Source: Cupriavidus malaysiensis (GTDB taxonomy: Bacteria; Pseudomonadota; Gammaproteobacteria; Burkholderiales; Burkholderiaceae). From it: a stretch of DNA of 64,000 nt. The translations under genes and the position numbers were made by a program. Where the stretch lies: NCBI RefSeq assembly GCF_001854325.1, contig NZ_CP017755.1, forward strand, positions 2,604,001 to 2,668,000. The letters run 5' to 3'. The notes beneath the pieces are model-generated. The model was not told the DNA's origin and made no database searches. It was given only the letters and a program-made list of their open reading frames with translations. Shown one piece after another: positions 24,217-33,147 of this stretch. The first letter of the stretch is position 1. Every line of letters starts with the position of its first letter.

Positions 24217-25877
24217 CAGGACTGCCCCGGCGCCGGGAAGACGCGCCCGCCCAGCACCGTGCCCCACACCGGCACATAGCGCAGGGCCTCGCGCGGGACT
24301 TCGAGCGGGTCCTGCTCCAGCACGGCGAAGTCGGCATACTTGCCCACCTCGATGCTGCCCGCCACGTGGTCCAGCTTGAGCGTGCGCGCCGCGCCCAGCG
24401 TCATCGCCTGCAGCGCGTCGTAGACGGGGATGCGCTCCGACGGGCCCAGGATGCGGCCCGCCGCGGTCTGCCGGTTGACCGCGCACCAGGCGGTGAAGAG
24501 CGGCCCGATCGGCGTGATCGGCGCATCCGAGTGCATCGAGTAGGTCAAGCCGCAGGTGCGCGCGGTATTGGCCGCGTTCATGCGGTTGGCGCGGTCCGGC
24601 CCCACCGTCATCGCATAGTGGGCATCGCCCCAGTAGTAGAGGTGGTTGGCGAACAGGTTGACGCACATGCCGAGCGCGGCCATGCGGCGGAACTGGCTGG
24701 CGTCGGCGAGCTGGCAGTGCTGCAGCGTGTGGCGGTGGTCCCAGCGCGGCTGCTCGCGCAGCACCGCCTCCAGCGCGTCCATGGCGACGTCGGTGGCTTC
24801 GTCGCCGTTGGTGTGGATATGCACGGTCAGGCCGGCGCCGTGGTAGGTGGCCAGCAGTTCCTTGAGCTGCTGCGGCGGCACCAGCCACAGGCCGTTGGGC
24901 GCGCCATTGTAGTAGCCGGGCCAGCGCAGGCGCGCGGTGAAGCCCTGGATGGAACCGTCGATGACCAGCTTGACCAGGCCGAAATGCAGCTTGTCGGTGT
25001 TGTGCGCGCGCGCCTGCCCGACGCGCGCCGCGCCCTTGCCTTCCAGGTCGCGCATCGGCGCGTAGGCCGGCACCAGGCGCAGCGGGTAGTCGGGATCGGC
25101 GGTGACACGGGCCAGGTTTTCGATCGAGTCGTCGCCGAGGTCGTTGACGAGGTCGGTGGCGATGGTCACGCCAGCCTGCTGGGCCACGCGCCCGAAGTTC
25201 CAGATGCCCTCCTCGGTCTGGCCGGCGTCGAAGAAGACGTTGCCGATGGTCTTGAAGACCAGGAACATCGCGGCGAATTCCTGCAGTTCGCCGCTGGGCC
25301 GGCCGTCCTCGTCGCGGGCGATGCCGTCGACCGGCGTCTCGGCGTCGATGCCCGCCCGGCGCAGCATGGCGCTGTTGACGTTCATCAGGTGCACGCTGGC
25401 GTGCAGCACCACCACCGGCCGCTCGCCCGAGACCTGGTCGAGCTCGCGCACGGTCATGCGCGCGCTGCCGAAGTGGATGGGGTCGAAGCCCCAGGCCAGC
25501 AGCGGGCGCGCCGGGTCGTCGAGCGCGGCCTCGGCCTCGCGCAGCCGCGCCACCACGTCCTCCAGCCGGGTCAGGCCGGGCCAGACACGCCCGTCCGGGC
25601 CGCGCCGGTCGTAGTAGCCGACGTAGACGAACTTCCACATGCCCCCTTCCAGCAGGTGCGAATGGCCCTCGATCATGCCGGGCATCAGGATCTTGTCGGC
25701 GAAGGTCTCGTCGATGCGGGCCGGTCCCCAGCCGCGCACCGAGGCGGCGTCGCCGACGGCGAGCACGCGGCCGTCGCGCACCGCCACGTGGGTGGCGCTC
25801 GGCTGCAGCGGATTCATCGTGAGGATCTTGCGGGCGACGAAGACGGTGGTGGATTGCGCCGTGGTCGAGTGGGGCAT
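24216..25877 (-). CDS. Amidohydrolase family protein, YtcJ-like
   Basis: The 553-residue protein is a cytosolic YtcJ-type member of the amidohydrolase superfamily: N-terminal beta-sandwich with RKILTMNP, metal site GHSH, central HIHTNGDEA, late SDAPI and a C-terminal region GSIEVGKYADFAVLE. Members hydrolyse amide or similar bonds in small molecules using one or two divalent metals. Here it follows an oligopeptide-type ABC transporter and precedes a CobW metallochaperone. A coherent reading is import of an amide-containing compound, its hydrolysis, and metal supply for the hydrolase. The ATG at 25877 fits the family N-terminus. Substrate unknown. Confidence 0.85.
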   Translation of the reverse strand: MPHSTTAQSTTVFVARKILTMNPLQPSATHVAVRDGRVLAVGDAASVRGWGPARIDETFADKILMPGMIEGHSHLLEGGMWKFVYVGYYDRRGPDGRVWPGLTRLEDVVARLREAEAALDDPARPLLAWGFDPIHFGSARMTVRELDQVSGERPVVVLHASVHLMNVNSAMLRRAGIDAETPVDGIARDEDGRPSGELQEFAAMFLVFKTIGNVFFDAGQTEEGIWNFGRVAQQAGVTIATDLVNDLGDDSIENLARVTADPDYPLRLVPAYAPMRDLEGKGAARVGQARAHNTDKLHFGLVKLVIDGSIQGFTARLRWPGYYNGAPNGLWLVPPQQLKELLATYHGAGLTVHIHTNGDEATDVAMDALEAVLREQPRWDHRHTLQHCQLADASQFRRMAALGMCVNLFANHLYYWGDAHYAMTVGPDRANRMNAANTARTCGLTYSMHSDAPITPIGPLFTAWCAVNRQTAAGRILGPSERIPVYDALQAMTLGAARTLKLDHVAGSIEVGKYADFAVLEQDPLEVPREALRYVPVWGTVLGGRVFPAPGQS

Positions 25878-25985
25878 GGAAGACTCCGTGTCGGGTCGGG
25901 AGAAGGGTTGGCCGGCCCGCCGGAGCGAGGCCGGGCGAGCACCGGGCGGCAATCGGACGAGCGCCGGGACGCAGCCGGGACGCAA

Positions 25986-27128
25986 TCAGGCAGCGCACGC
26001 CGCCGCGCCGTCCGCCGGCACCCCGGCGGGCGCGGCCCCGGGCGCGAACGGCGGCGGCGGGCAAGCCCGGCCGTCGCGCCACGCCACGCGGTGGCAGGCC
26101 ACATGGTGCCCGCCGTCCAGCTCGCGCAGGGCCGGTGCCTCGCTGCGGCAGCGCGCCTCGGCGGCCGGGCAGCGCGTGTGGAAATGGCAGCCCGCCGGCG
26201 GATCGAGCGGGCTGGGCGGATCGCCCTGCAGCCGGATGCGGCTGTGCCCGTCGCGCCGGGCCGGGTCCTTGACCGGCTCGGCCGACATCAGCGCATGGGT
26301 ATAGGGATGCAGCGGCGTGCCGAACAGCTGCGCGCGGCTGCCGCGCTCGACGATGCGCCCCAGGTACATCACCGCCACCTCGTCGCACAGGTGCTGCACT
26401 ACCGCGAGATCGTGCGAGATGAAGACATAGGTCAGGCCGCGCTCGCGCTGGATGCGCGCCAGCAGGTTGATGACCTGCGCCTGGATGGCGACGTCCAGCG
26501 CCGACACCGGCTCGTCGCAGACCACCAGCGCCGGATCCACCGCCAGCGCGCGGGCGATGCCGATGCGCTGGCGCTGCCCGCCCGAGAACTGGTGGGGAAA
26601 CAGCCGCTTCTGGTCCTGGCGCAGGCCCACCAGGGCCATCAGTTCATCGACGCGCGCGGCGATGGCGGCGGGCGCCAGCGCGGTCAGCTGGCGCATCGGC
26701 TTGGCGATGATGTCCTGCACGCGCTGGCGCGGATCGAGCGAGGAATACGGATCCTGGAAGATCATCTGCACCTTGGCGCGCAGCGCCGCCAGCGCGGCAC
26801 CGCGCGCGCCGAGCAGGTCGGCGCCGTCCAGGCTGGCGCTGCCGCCGCTGGCCTCGACCAGGCGCAGCAGCGCCAGCGCGGTGGTGGACTTGCCGCAGCC
26901 GGACTCGCCGACGATGCCGAAGGCGCTGCCGCGGCGCACGCGGAAGCTGACGCCGTCGACGGCATGCACCGTCGGCGCCGCCGCGAAGGGATGCGGGCGG
27001 CGCAGCGCGTAGTGCACGCGCAGGTCGCGCACGTCGAGCAGGACGTCGTCGCGCGGCACGTCATCGCGCAGCACGTCATCGCGCTGGCCGGAACCATGGG
27101 AGGCGGCGGCAGGCTGGCTGGGAAACAT
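25986..27128 (-). CDS. Oligopeptide/dipeptide ABC transporter ATP-binding protein (DppF/OppF type)
   Basis: The 380-residue ATPase has Walker A GESGCGKST, Q-loop IFQDPYSSLDPR, signature FSGGQRQRIGIARAL, Walker B LVVCDEPVSALD and H-loop FISHD. The C-terminal oligo_HPY-type region carries the cysteine cluster CHFHTRCPAAEARC that often binds an Fe-S cluster in Dpp ATPases. The N-terminus contains three 15-bp repeats encoding RDDV units. It works with the DppD-type ATPase encoded upstream and the two permeases. A 108-bp gap separates it from the amidohydrolase. Confidence 0.92.
   Translation of the reverse strand: MFPSQPAAASHGSGQRDDVLRDDVPRDDVLLDVRDLRVHYALRRPHPFAAAPTVHAVDGVSFRVRRGSAFGIVGESGCGKSTTALALLRLVEASGGSASLDGADLLGARGAALAALRAKVQMIFQDPYSSLDPRQRVQDIIAKPMRQLTALAPAAIAARVDELMALVGLRQDQKRLFPHQFSGGQRQRIGIARALAVDPALVVCDEPVSALDVAIQAQVINLLARIQRERGLTYVFISHDLAVVQHLCDEVAVMYLGRIVERGSRAQLFGTPLHPYTHALMSAEPVKDPARRDGHSRIRLQGDPPSPLDPPAGCHFHTRCPAAEARCRSEAPALRELDGGHHVACHRVAWRDGRACPPPPFAPGAAPAGVPADGAAACAA
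27043..27087 (-). repeat. 15-bp coding repeat at the start of the DppF-type gene
   Basis: Three 15-bp units of the form ACGTCRTCGCGC followed by three variable bases encode repeated RDDV at the protein N-terminus. The unit keeps frame. Confidence 0.7.
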
Positions 27129-27157
27129 GGGCTTGTTCTCCTGCGGGCGGATCGGGA

Positions 27158-28213
27158 TCAGGACAGGATGGACACAGCGGCCGCACCGGCCGCGCCGGAC
27201 ACGGTGGCGCCCTCGTGCGGCGCGGCCGCGCGCTGCCAGCAGGCGGCGGCATGGGCGGCCGGCCCGCCCCCCAGGTCCACCAGCGCGGGCCGCTCCTGCC
27301 GGCAGCGCGGCAGGGCTTCGCGGCAGCGCGGGGCGAAGGCGCAGCCGGGGCCGAGCTGGTCGAGCGCCGGCACCATGCCGGGGATCTCCGGCAGCGTGCC
27401 GGTGCCGGCGCGGGCGGCGGCCGCGCCGGTCTCCAGGTGCAGCACGCATTCGAGCAGGCCGCGCGTGTACGGATGCGCGGGACGCGCCAGCACATCGGCC
27501 ACCGCCCCCTCCTCGATCTTGCGCCCGGCGTACATCACCATGACGCGGTCGGCCAGTTCGGCGATGGCGCCCATATTGTGGGTGATCAGGATGATGGCGG
27601 TGCCGAACTGGCGCCGCACGTCGCGCAGCAGGTCGAACACCTGCGCCTGCACGGTGACGTCGAGCGCGGTGGTCGGCTCGTCGGCGATCAGCAGGCGCGG
27701 CTGGCCGGCCAGCGCCATGGCGATCATGGCGCGCTGGCGCATGCCCCCGGACATCTCGTGCGCATACTGGCCGGCGCGCCGCCGCGGCTCGGGAATCCTG
27801 ACCGCGTCGAGCAGGGCCACCGCCTCCTCGCGCGCGGCGCGCCCGCGCAGGCCGCGGTGGCGCTCGATCACCTCGACGATCTGGCGGCCCACGGTGAAGA
27901 CCGGGTTGAGCGCGGTCATCGGCTCCTGGAAGATCATGGCGATCTCGCCACCGCGCACTTCGCGCATGCGCGCCGGCCCCAGCCCGAGCAGCTCGGTGCC
28001 GTCGAAGCGGATGCTGCCGGCGGCGATGCGGCCGGGCGCGGGCACCAGCTGCAGCAGCGCCAGGCTGGTCATGCTCTTGCCGCAGCCGGACTCACCGACG
28101 ATGCCGAGCACTTCGCCGCGCGCCACGCGCAGGTCCATCCGGTCGATCACGCGCAGGGGGCCGCCGGCACCGGCGAACTCCACGCACAGGCCATCGACTT
28201 CGAGCAGGGACAT
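27158..28213 (-). CDS. Oligopeptide/dipeptide ABC transporter ATP-binding protein (DppD/OppD type)
   Basis: The 351-residue ATPase shows Walker A GESGCGKSM, Q-loop IFQEPMTALNP, signature MSGGMRQRAMIAMAL, Walker B LLIADEPTTALD and H-loop LITHN. These are the DppD/OppD forms (EPMTALNP, GGMRQR). The C-terminal cysteines in GCAFAPRC and RC fit the family. The start at 28213 lies 11 bases after the permease stop. Confidence 0.92.
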   Translation of the reverse strand: MSLLEVDGLCVEFAGAGGPLRVIDRMDLRVARGEVLGIVGESGCGKSMTSLALLQLVPAPGRIAAGSIRFDGTELLGLGPARMREVRGGEIAMIFQEPMTALNPVFTVGRQIVEVIERHRGLRGRAAREEAVALLDAVRIPEPRRRAGQYAHEMSGGMRQRAMIAMALAGQPRLLIADEPTTALDVTVQAQVFDLLRDVRRQFGTAIILITHNMGAIAELADRVMVMYAGRKIEEGAVADVLARPAHPYTRGLLECVLHLETGAAAARAGTGTLPEIPGMVPALDQLGPGCAFAPRCREALPRCRQERPALVDLGGGPAAHAAACWQRAAAPHEGATVSGAAGAAAVSILS

Positions 28214-28224
28214 GCGGGCCTCCT

Positions 28225-29052
28225 TCAGCGCTGCCGCAGCTTGGGGTTGAGAGCGTCGTTCAGGCCATCGCCCACCAGGCAGATGGCCAGCACGGTCAGG
28301 AAGATGGCGGCGCCTGGGAACACCACCGACCACCAGGCCTCGAAGATCTGGTCGCGCGAGCTGCCGATCATGTAGCCCCAGCTGGTGACGTCCGGGTCCG
28401 ACAGGCCGATGAAGGCGAGACCCGACTCGAACAGGATGGCCACCCCCACGTTGAGCGCCAGGGCCACGATCAGCGGCGGCGACGCGTTGGGCAGGATCAC
28501 GCGCAGCATGATGTCGCGCCCGGAGGTGCCGATGGCACGCTCGGCGCGCACGAACTCGCGCTCGCGCAGCTTGAGGAACTCGGCACGCGTGAGCCGCGCC
28601 AGCGGCGGCCAGCTGACCAGCCCGATGGCCAGCACCACATTGCCGATCTTGGGCCCGAACACCGCCACCAGCACCATCGCCAGCAGGATCGGCGGCAGCA
28701 CCTGGAAGAACTCGGTGACGCGCATCAGCACGTTGTCGACGTGGCCGCGGTGGTAGCCCGCCAGCGCGCCGACCAGCACGCCGATCACCAGCGTGGCGGC
28801 GGTGGCCGCGAGGCCGATCGCCAGCGTCACGCCGGCGCCGTGCAGCAGCCCGGCCAGCACGTCGCGGCCGAGGTAGTCGGCCCCCAGCGGCGCATCGGCC
28901 GAGGGCGGCGACAGCGGCGCCGCCACCACGTCCTGCGGATTGACCGCGTACAGCTGCGGCCCGAGCAGGCCCGCCAGCGCGATCAGCAGCAGCACCAGCG
29001 CGCCGAGCACGGCGCCGCGGTTGTGCAGGAACAGCTTCCAGCCCGTGTTCAT
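28225..29052 (-). CDS. Oligopeptide/dipeptide ABC transporter permease (DppC type)
   Basis: The 275-residue membrane protein has about six helices, the DppC N-terminal segment GADYLGRDVL, and the EAA-like loop that docks the ATPase (ERAIGTSGRDIMLRVILPN). GAGGAGA stands before the ATG at 29052. It pairs with the DppB-type permease encoded upstream to form the inner-membrane channel. Confidence 0.92.
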   Translation of the reverse strand: MNTGWKLFLHNRGAVLGALVLLLIALAGLLGPQLYAVNPQDVVAAPLSPPSADAPLGADYLGRDVLAGLLHGAGVTLAIGLAATAATLVIGVLVGALAGYHRGHVDNVLMRVTEFFQVLPPILLAMVLVAVFGPKIGNVVLAIGLVSWPPLARLTRAEFLKLREREFVRAERAIGTSGRDIMLRVILPNASPPLIVALALNVGVAILFESGLAFIGLSDPDVTSWGYMIGSSRDQIFEAWWSVVFPGAAIFLTVLAICLVGDGLNDALNPKLRQR

Positions 29053-29062
29053 CGGCGTCTCC

Positions 29063-30040
29063 TCAGCCCGTGGTGCGGATGCGGGGATCGAGCAGGCTGT
29101 AGAGCCAGTCGGTCAGGATATTGGCCGCAACCACCAACAGGCCGGACATCAGCAGGATGCCGAGCATCAGCGGGTAGTCGCGGTTGAGCACCGCGTCCGA
29201 GGCCAGGCGCCCCAGGCCCGGCCAGTTGAACACCGTCTCCACCAGCACCGCGCCCGCCATCGCATGCGAGAACTGCAGGCCGGCCAGCGTGACGATGGGC
29301 AGCAGCGTGTTCTTCAGCGCGTGGCGGTACACCACCACGCCTTCGCTCATGCCCTTGGCGCGCGCGGTGCGGATGTAGTCGGCGCCCAGCACGTCCAGCA
29401 TGGTGGCGCGCGCCTGGCGGCTGTACTGCGCCAGGTAGATCATCGACAGCGACAGCACCGGCAGCACCAGGTGGTGCAGCACGTCGAGGACCAGGACCCA
29501 GCCCTGGCCGCGCTCGCCCATGGTGTACATGCCCGAGGCCGGGAACAGCGGCAGCCAGTAGGCGAACACGATCAGCAGCATCATGCCGCTCCAGAACACC
29601 GGCGCGGCGAAGCCGGCCAGCGAGATGAAGGTGACCACCGCGCTGAGCGCGCCGCGCGGCCGGTGCGCCGACACCGTGCCCAGCAGCGTGCCGGCCACCA
29701 CCGCCAGCAGCAGCGCCGGCAGCACCAGCATCAGCGTGTTGGGCACGCGTTCCAGGATCAGTTGCAGCGCCGGCTGGTGGAAGAACAGCGAATCTCCCAG
29801 CCGGCCGTGCAGCACGTTGCCGACATAGGCCGCCAGGCGGTGGCCGAGCCCGGCATCCAGGCCGAGCTGGCTGCGCAGCGCCGCCACCTGCTCGGCGGTG
29901 CCCCCGCCCGACTGCGCGGCGATCACGTCGGCCACGTCGCCCGGCGCGGCCGACAGCAGCAGGAAGTTGAGCACGATCACGGCCAGCACCATCACGGCGC
30001 CGGCGCCGAGGCGGCGCCCCAGGTAGAACAGCGTCTGCAT
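29063..30040 (-). CDS. Oligopeptide/dipeptide ABC transporter permease (DppB type)
   Basis: The 325-residue membrane protein begins with the DppB-type segment YLGRRLGAGAVMVLAVIVLNF and has the family's large first periplasmic loop, about six helices, and the ATPase-docking loop (RTARAKGMSEGVVVYRHALKN). It lies 10 bases before the DppC-type gene and 89 bases after the binding-protein gene in one operon. Confidence 0.92.
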   Translation of the reverse strand: MQTLFYLGRRLGAGAVMVLAVIVLNFLLLSAAPGDVADVIAAQSGGGTAEQVAALRSQLGLDAGLGHRLAAYVGNVLHGRLGDSLFFHQPALQLILERVPNTLMLVLPALLLAVVAGTLLGTVSAHRPRGALSAVVTFISLAGFAAPVFWSGMMLLIVFAYWLPLFPASGMYTMGERGQGWVLVLDVLHHLVLPVLSLSMIYLAQYSRQARATMLDVLGADYIRTARAKGMSEGVVVYRHALKNTLLPIVTLAGLQFSHAMAGAVLVETVFNWPGLGRLASDAVLNRDYPLMLGILLMSGLLVVAANILTDWLYSLLDPRIRTTG

Positions 30041-30129
30041 CGAAGCCTCTCGCTATGCGCGCGCGGCGGCGCGGCGCCAGGCGCATGGCCCGGCCCCGCC
30101 GCCATCGCAGGGGATCCTCGTCGGGCCGC

Positions 30130-31755
30130 TCACTTGGCCCAGTACACCTCGTCGAACGGCGCGAACACGCCCCAGATGCCGTCCGGCAGGCCGCGCAGCT
30201 GCTTGCTGGCCACCGTGCTGTACGGCGTGGTATTGAGCCAGGCTACTGGCAGCTCGGTATTGACGATCTGCTGGAAGCGGTCGTAGATGGCTTTGCGCCG
30301 CGCGGGATCGGTCTCGACAGCGCCCTGCGCCAGCAGCTTGTCGACCTCGGCGTTGGCGTAGCCCTGGGTGTTGGACCAGATCACGCCCTTCTTGATATTG
30401 CTCGACATATAGGTGCGCGCCACCCCGATCACCGGGTCGCCCCAGTTGAAGACCGCGTCGGTGGTCATGTCGAAGTCCCAGTTGGCGATGCGCTGCGACC
30501 AGGTGGGGAAGTCCGGCGAGGGCCGCAGCTGCACCTGCACGCCCACCTTGGCGAGCTGGGGACGCAGGTACTCGGCGACCAGTTGCGAGGTGTCGGGCGC
30601 GCCGGGCAGGAAATCGAGCCGCAGCGCGAAGCGCATGCCGTCCGCCTTGCGCGCGAAGCCGGCCTCGTCGAGCAGCTGGTTGGCGCGCGCCAGGTCCAGC
30701 TTGTAGGGATTGAGCGTCTTGTCGTAGAGCGGGCTGGACGGGTGGATCGGGCCCAGCGCCGGCTGCGAGCGGCCGCGCTGCAGCTTCTGCGTGATGAAGT
30801 CGCGGTCGATGGCGTAGGCGATGGCCTGGCGCACCTTCAGGTTGGCCAGCGGTCCCTGGCGTACGTTGAAGGCCAGCCAGTTGAGCGCGCCCACGCCCTC
30901 GTAGCCCGCCTTGCCCACCACCAGCTTGGGGTCGGCGGCGAGGCGGTCGAGGTCGGCGATGCGGAACGGTGCGTAGGCCACATACTGGATATCGCCGCGC
31001 TGCATCGCCAGCGCGGCGGCGGCGCGGTCCGGCACGATGTTGTAGGTGATCTTGTCGAGGTAGGGACGGCCCTTGCGGAAGAAGCCGTCGAAGCGCTCCA
31101 GCACGAGGTATTCGCCGGGCTTGTACTCGCCGAACCTGAACGGGCCCGAGCCGATCGGCGCGTTGTTGTGCGGGTTCTGCCGGATCGGCCCGTCGCCGTA
31201 CACATGCTTGGGCAGGATGGGCATCAGCGACGGCGTGGACAGCGCCAGCAGCAGCGCCGGATCGGGCTGCTTGAGGCGGAACACGGCGGTATGCGGGTCG
31301 GGCGTCTCGACCTTGTCCAGCGCGGCCAGCATGGCCGGGCCGAAGGGATGGTTGGCGCGCACCGCCTCGGCCGAGAAGGCGACGTCGGCCGAGGTGACCG
31401 GCTTGCCGTCATGGAAGCGCGCCTCGGGATTGAGCTTGAAGGTGTAGGACAGGCCGTCCGGCGCCGCGCTCCAGCTATCGGCGAGGTAGGGCTTGAACTG
31501 CCACCTGGCGTCGGCCTGCAGCAGGCTGGCGAACAACTGCGCGGCCGGCACGCCGGTCGCCACGCCGGACTGGATGGCCGGGTTCAGCGAGTTGATGGCG
31601 GTGATCGACAGCACGTTGAGGTTGCCGCCGCGCGCCGGCTGGGCGGGCTGGGCGGCTTGTGCGGCGGCGCTGCCGGAGACGGCGGCGCACCACATGGCCG
31701 CACTGGTGCAAAGCCCCGCCAGCAGGCGGCGCGGGCGCGTAAGACACGTCGACAT
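30130..31755 (-). CDS. ABC transporter substrate-binding protein, peptide/opine/nickel family (SBP_bac_5)
   Basis: The 541-residue protein has an export signal (about 1-33, with a basic start and AAAQA) and the cluster-C binding-protein fold: LNPEARFHDGKPVTSADVAFS, then ANWDFDMTTDAVFNWGDPV late in the chain. It is the periplasmic receptor of the operon and the best guide to its substrate, which is probably a peptide-like or amide compound, given the downstream amidohydrolase. A strong AGGGGAG precedes the ATG at 31755; the frame stays open further upstream but the signal peptide begins here. Confidence 0.9.
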   Translation of the reverse strand: MSTCLTRPRRLLAGLCTSAAMWCAAVSGSAAAQAAQPAQPARGGNLNVLSITAINSLNPAIQSGVATGVPAAQLFASLLQADARWQFKPYLADSWSAAPDGLSYTFKLNPEARFHDGKPVTSADVAFSAEAVRANHPFGPAMLAALDKVETPDPHTAVFRLKQPDPALLLALSTPSLMPILPKHVYGDGPIRQNPHNNAPIGSGPFRFGEYKPGEYLVLERFDGFFRKGRPYLDKITYNIVPDRAAAALAMQRGDIQYVAYAPFRIADLDRLAADPKLVVGKAGYEGVGALNWLAFNVRQGPLANLKVRQAIAYAIDRDFITQKLQRGRSQPALGPIHPSSPLYDKTLNPYKLDLARANQLLDEAGFARKADGMRFALRLDFLPGAPDTSQLVAEYLRPQLAKVGVQVQLRPSPDFPTWSQRIANWDFDMTTDAVFNWGDPVIGVARTYMSSNIKKGVIWSNTQGYANAEVDKLLAQGAVETDPARRKAIYDRFQQIVNTELPVAWLNTTPYSTVASKQLRGLPDGIWGVFAPFDEVYWAK

Positions 31756-32226
31756 CGATGCTCCCCTTTTGCCATGCCGGCCTGGCGGCGGCACGGCAGG
31801 ATCGAAGGCACCCCGCGCCGGCGCGGGCAGGCGGGGGCGGCGTTCTGCATGCTGCGTGTTGCGTGTTGCGTGCTGCGTGCTGCGTGCTGCGTGCTGCGTG
31901 GTGGCTGGCATGCGGCGCGGCATGCAGTCCTGCGGGGAAGCGCCGCGGCATCGCCGCCCAGGCGCGATGCCGGCTTCGCATGGAACCGTCGAGCGGCGGA
32001 GCGGTGGAAGGTCGGACCGCCCCGGGCCGGCTGGCGCACAGGCAACCCCCGTGGCCCCTTTATATGCGAGCCAGGGAAGCTGCCGTTAGGTCCAGTTGGG
32101 ACGTATCGCTTGGGCCAGCAGGATCGGCGCGCGGCGCCCCCCAGCCGGCAGGCGGGGGAGCGGCTCGCGCGCGGTCTGTCAATGGCGGATTTCCTGGGCG
32201 GGCTGGCGGGCGCCGCCCGGCAGCGC
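31756..32226. other. 471-bp gap between two minus-strand operons, with a heptamer repeat
   Basis: The gap must hold the promoter of the ABC operon and the 3' end of the sugar operon. Apart from the tandem repeat at 31852-31900 and GC-rich sequence, nothing gene-like is seen. Confidence 0.5.
31852..31900. repeat. 7-bp tandem repeat (CTGCGTG/TTGCGTG, 7 copies)
   Basis: Seven head-to-tail heptamers, five CTGCGTG and two TTGCGTG, end about 95 bases upstream of the ABC binding-protein start. They fall in its probable promoter or leader region. Confidence 0.9.
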
Positions 32227-33147
32227 TCAGGCGGCGGTCGCAGCCAGCAGGGCCTCCACCTGCGCCAGCGCCGGCGCGTGGGCGCCGGCATGGGTCGCGG
32301 CCACGGCGGCGCTGGCGGCGGCCCAGCGGGCCTGGCGCGCGGGCGCGGCACCGGGCTCGCGCAGCAGGCCGGCCATCCAGCCGCCCATGGCGGCGTCGCC
32401 GCAGCCGACGGTGTCGGCCACGGCCACGGCGAAGGCCGGCTGCTCGTAGCGCTGCGCGCCATCCAGCAGCACCATGCCTTGCGCGCCGCGCGTCAGCAGC
32501 ACGCGCGCGCGCGGCGCCAATGCGCGCAGCGCGGCCAGCGCGCCGGCTTCGTCGTGCCGCGGGTAGAGGCCGCGCAGGTCCTCGTCCGAGACCTTGATGT
32601 AGTCGGCCAGACGTGCCAGGTGGGCGAACACCTCGGCGTAGTCCGGCGCGCGCATCGGCTCGCGGAAGTTGGGATCGAAGGCGATGCGCTTGCCGGCGGC
32701 GCTGGCCAGCGTGGCCTCCTCGCACAGGCGCGCAGCCAGCGGCTGGCGCGCCAGGCTGAGCGAGCCGAAATGCACCACGCGGGCCGCCTGGCGCCAGCCC
32801 TGCGGCAGGCGCGCCGGATCGAAATGGAGGTCGGCGCTGTCGTCGCCGACGAAGAAATAGCGCGGCGGATGCTGGGCACCGACGAAGGCCAGCAAGGGCG
32901 AGCGCGGCACCCGCTGCAGGAAGCGCAGGTCGAGGCCGGCGTCCGCGCTGGCCTCGGCGAGCTGGTCGCCCAGCTGGTCCTCGCTGATGGCGCCGGCAAA
33001 GGCCGTCGGCACGCCCAGGCGCGCGCCGACGCGCGCCACGTTCCAGCACGAGCCGCCCGGCAGGCCCAGCCATTGCTGGCCGCCCTGGTGGACCATGTCG
33101 GTCAGGGCCTCGCCGAACACGACGTAGGCAGGCAGGGTGGCATTCAT
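32227..33147 (-). CDS. frcK: PfkB-family sugar kinase (fructokinase-like)
   Basis: The 306-residue kinase begins with FGEALTDMV, has the sugar-binding GGSCWNVA segment, the KVSDEDL motif and the catalytic DTVGCGDAAMGG signature near the C-terminus. This is the form of bacterial fructokinases/ScrK. It would phosphorylate the imported sugar, making fructose-6-phosphate for Pgi and Zwf encoded just upstream. The start overlaps the pgi stop (ATGA). The exact sugar is inferred from synteny with the Cupriavidus fructose operon, where this gene is also called cscK. Confidence 0.83.
   Translation of the reverse strand: MNATLPAYVVFGEALTDMVHQGGQQWLGLPGGSCWNVARVGARLGVPTAFAGAISEDQLGDQLAEASADAGLDLRFLQRVPRSPLLAFVGAQHPPRYFFVGDDSADLHFDPARLPQGWRQAARVVHFGSLSLARQPLAARLCEEATLASAAGKRIAFDPNFREPMRAPDYAEVFAHLARLADYIKVSDEDLRGLYPRHDEAGALAALRALAPRARVLLTRGAQGMVLLDGAQRYEQPAFAVAVADTVGCGDAAMGGWMAGLLREPGAAPARQARWAAASAAVAATHAGAHAPALAQVEALLAATAA

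Noticed and set aside
24366..28250. A 1294-codon plus-strand open frame antisense to the ABC transporter genes
   Set aside because: Low-complexity composition and no ribosome site; the minus-strand genes carry full family signatures.
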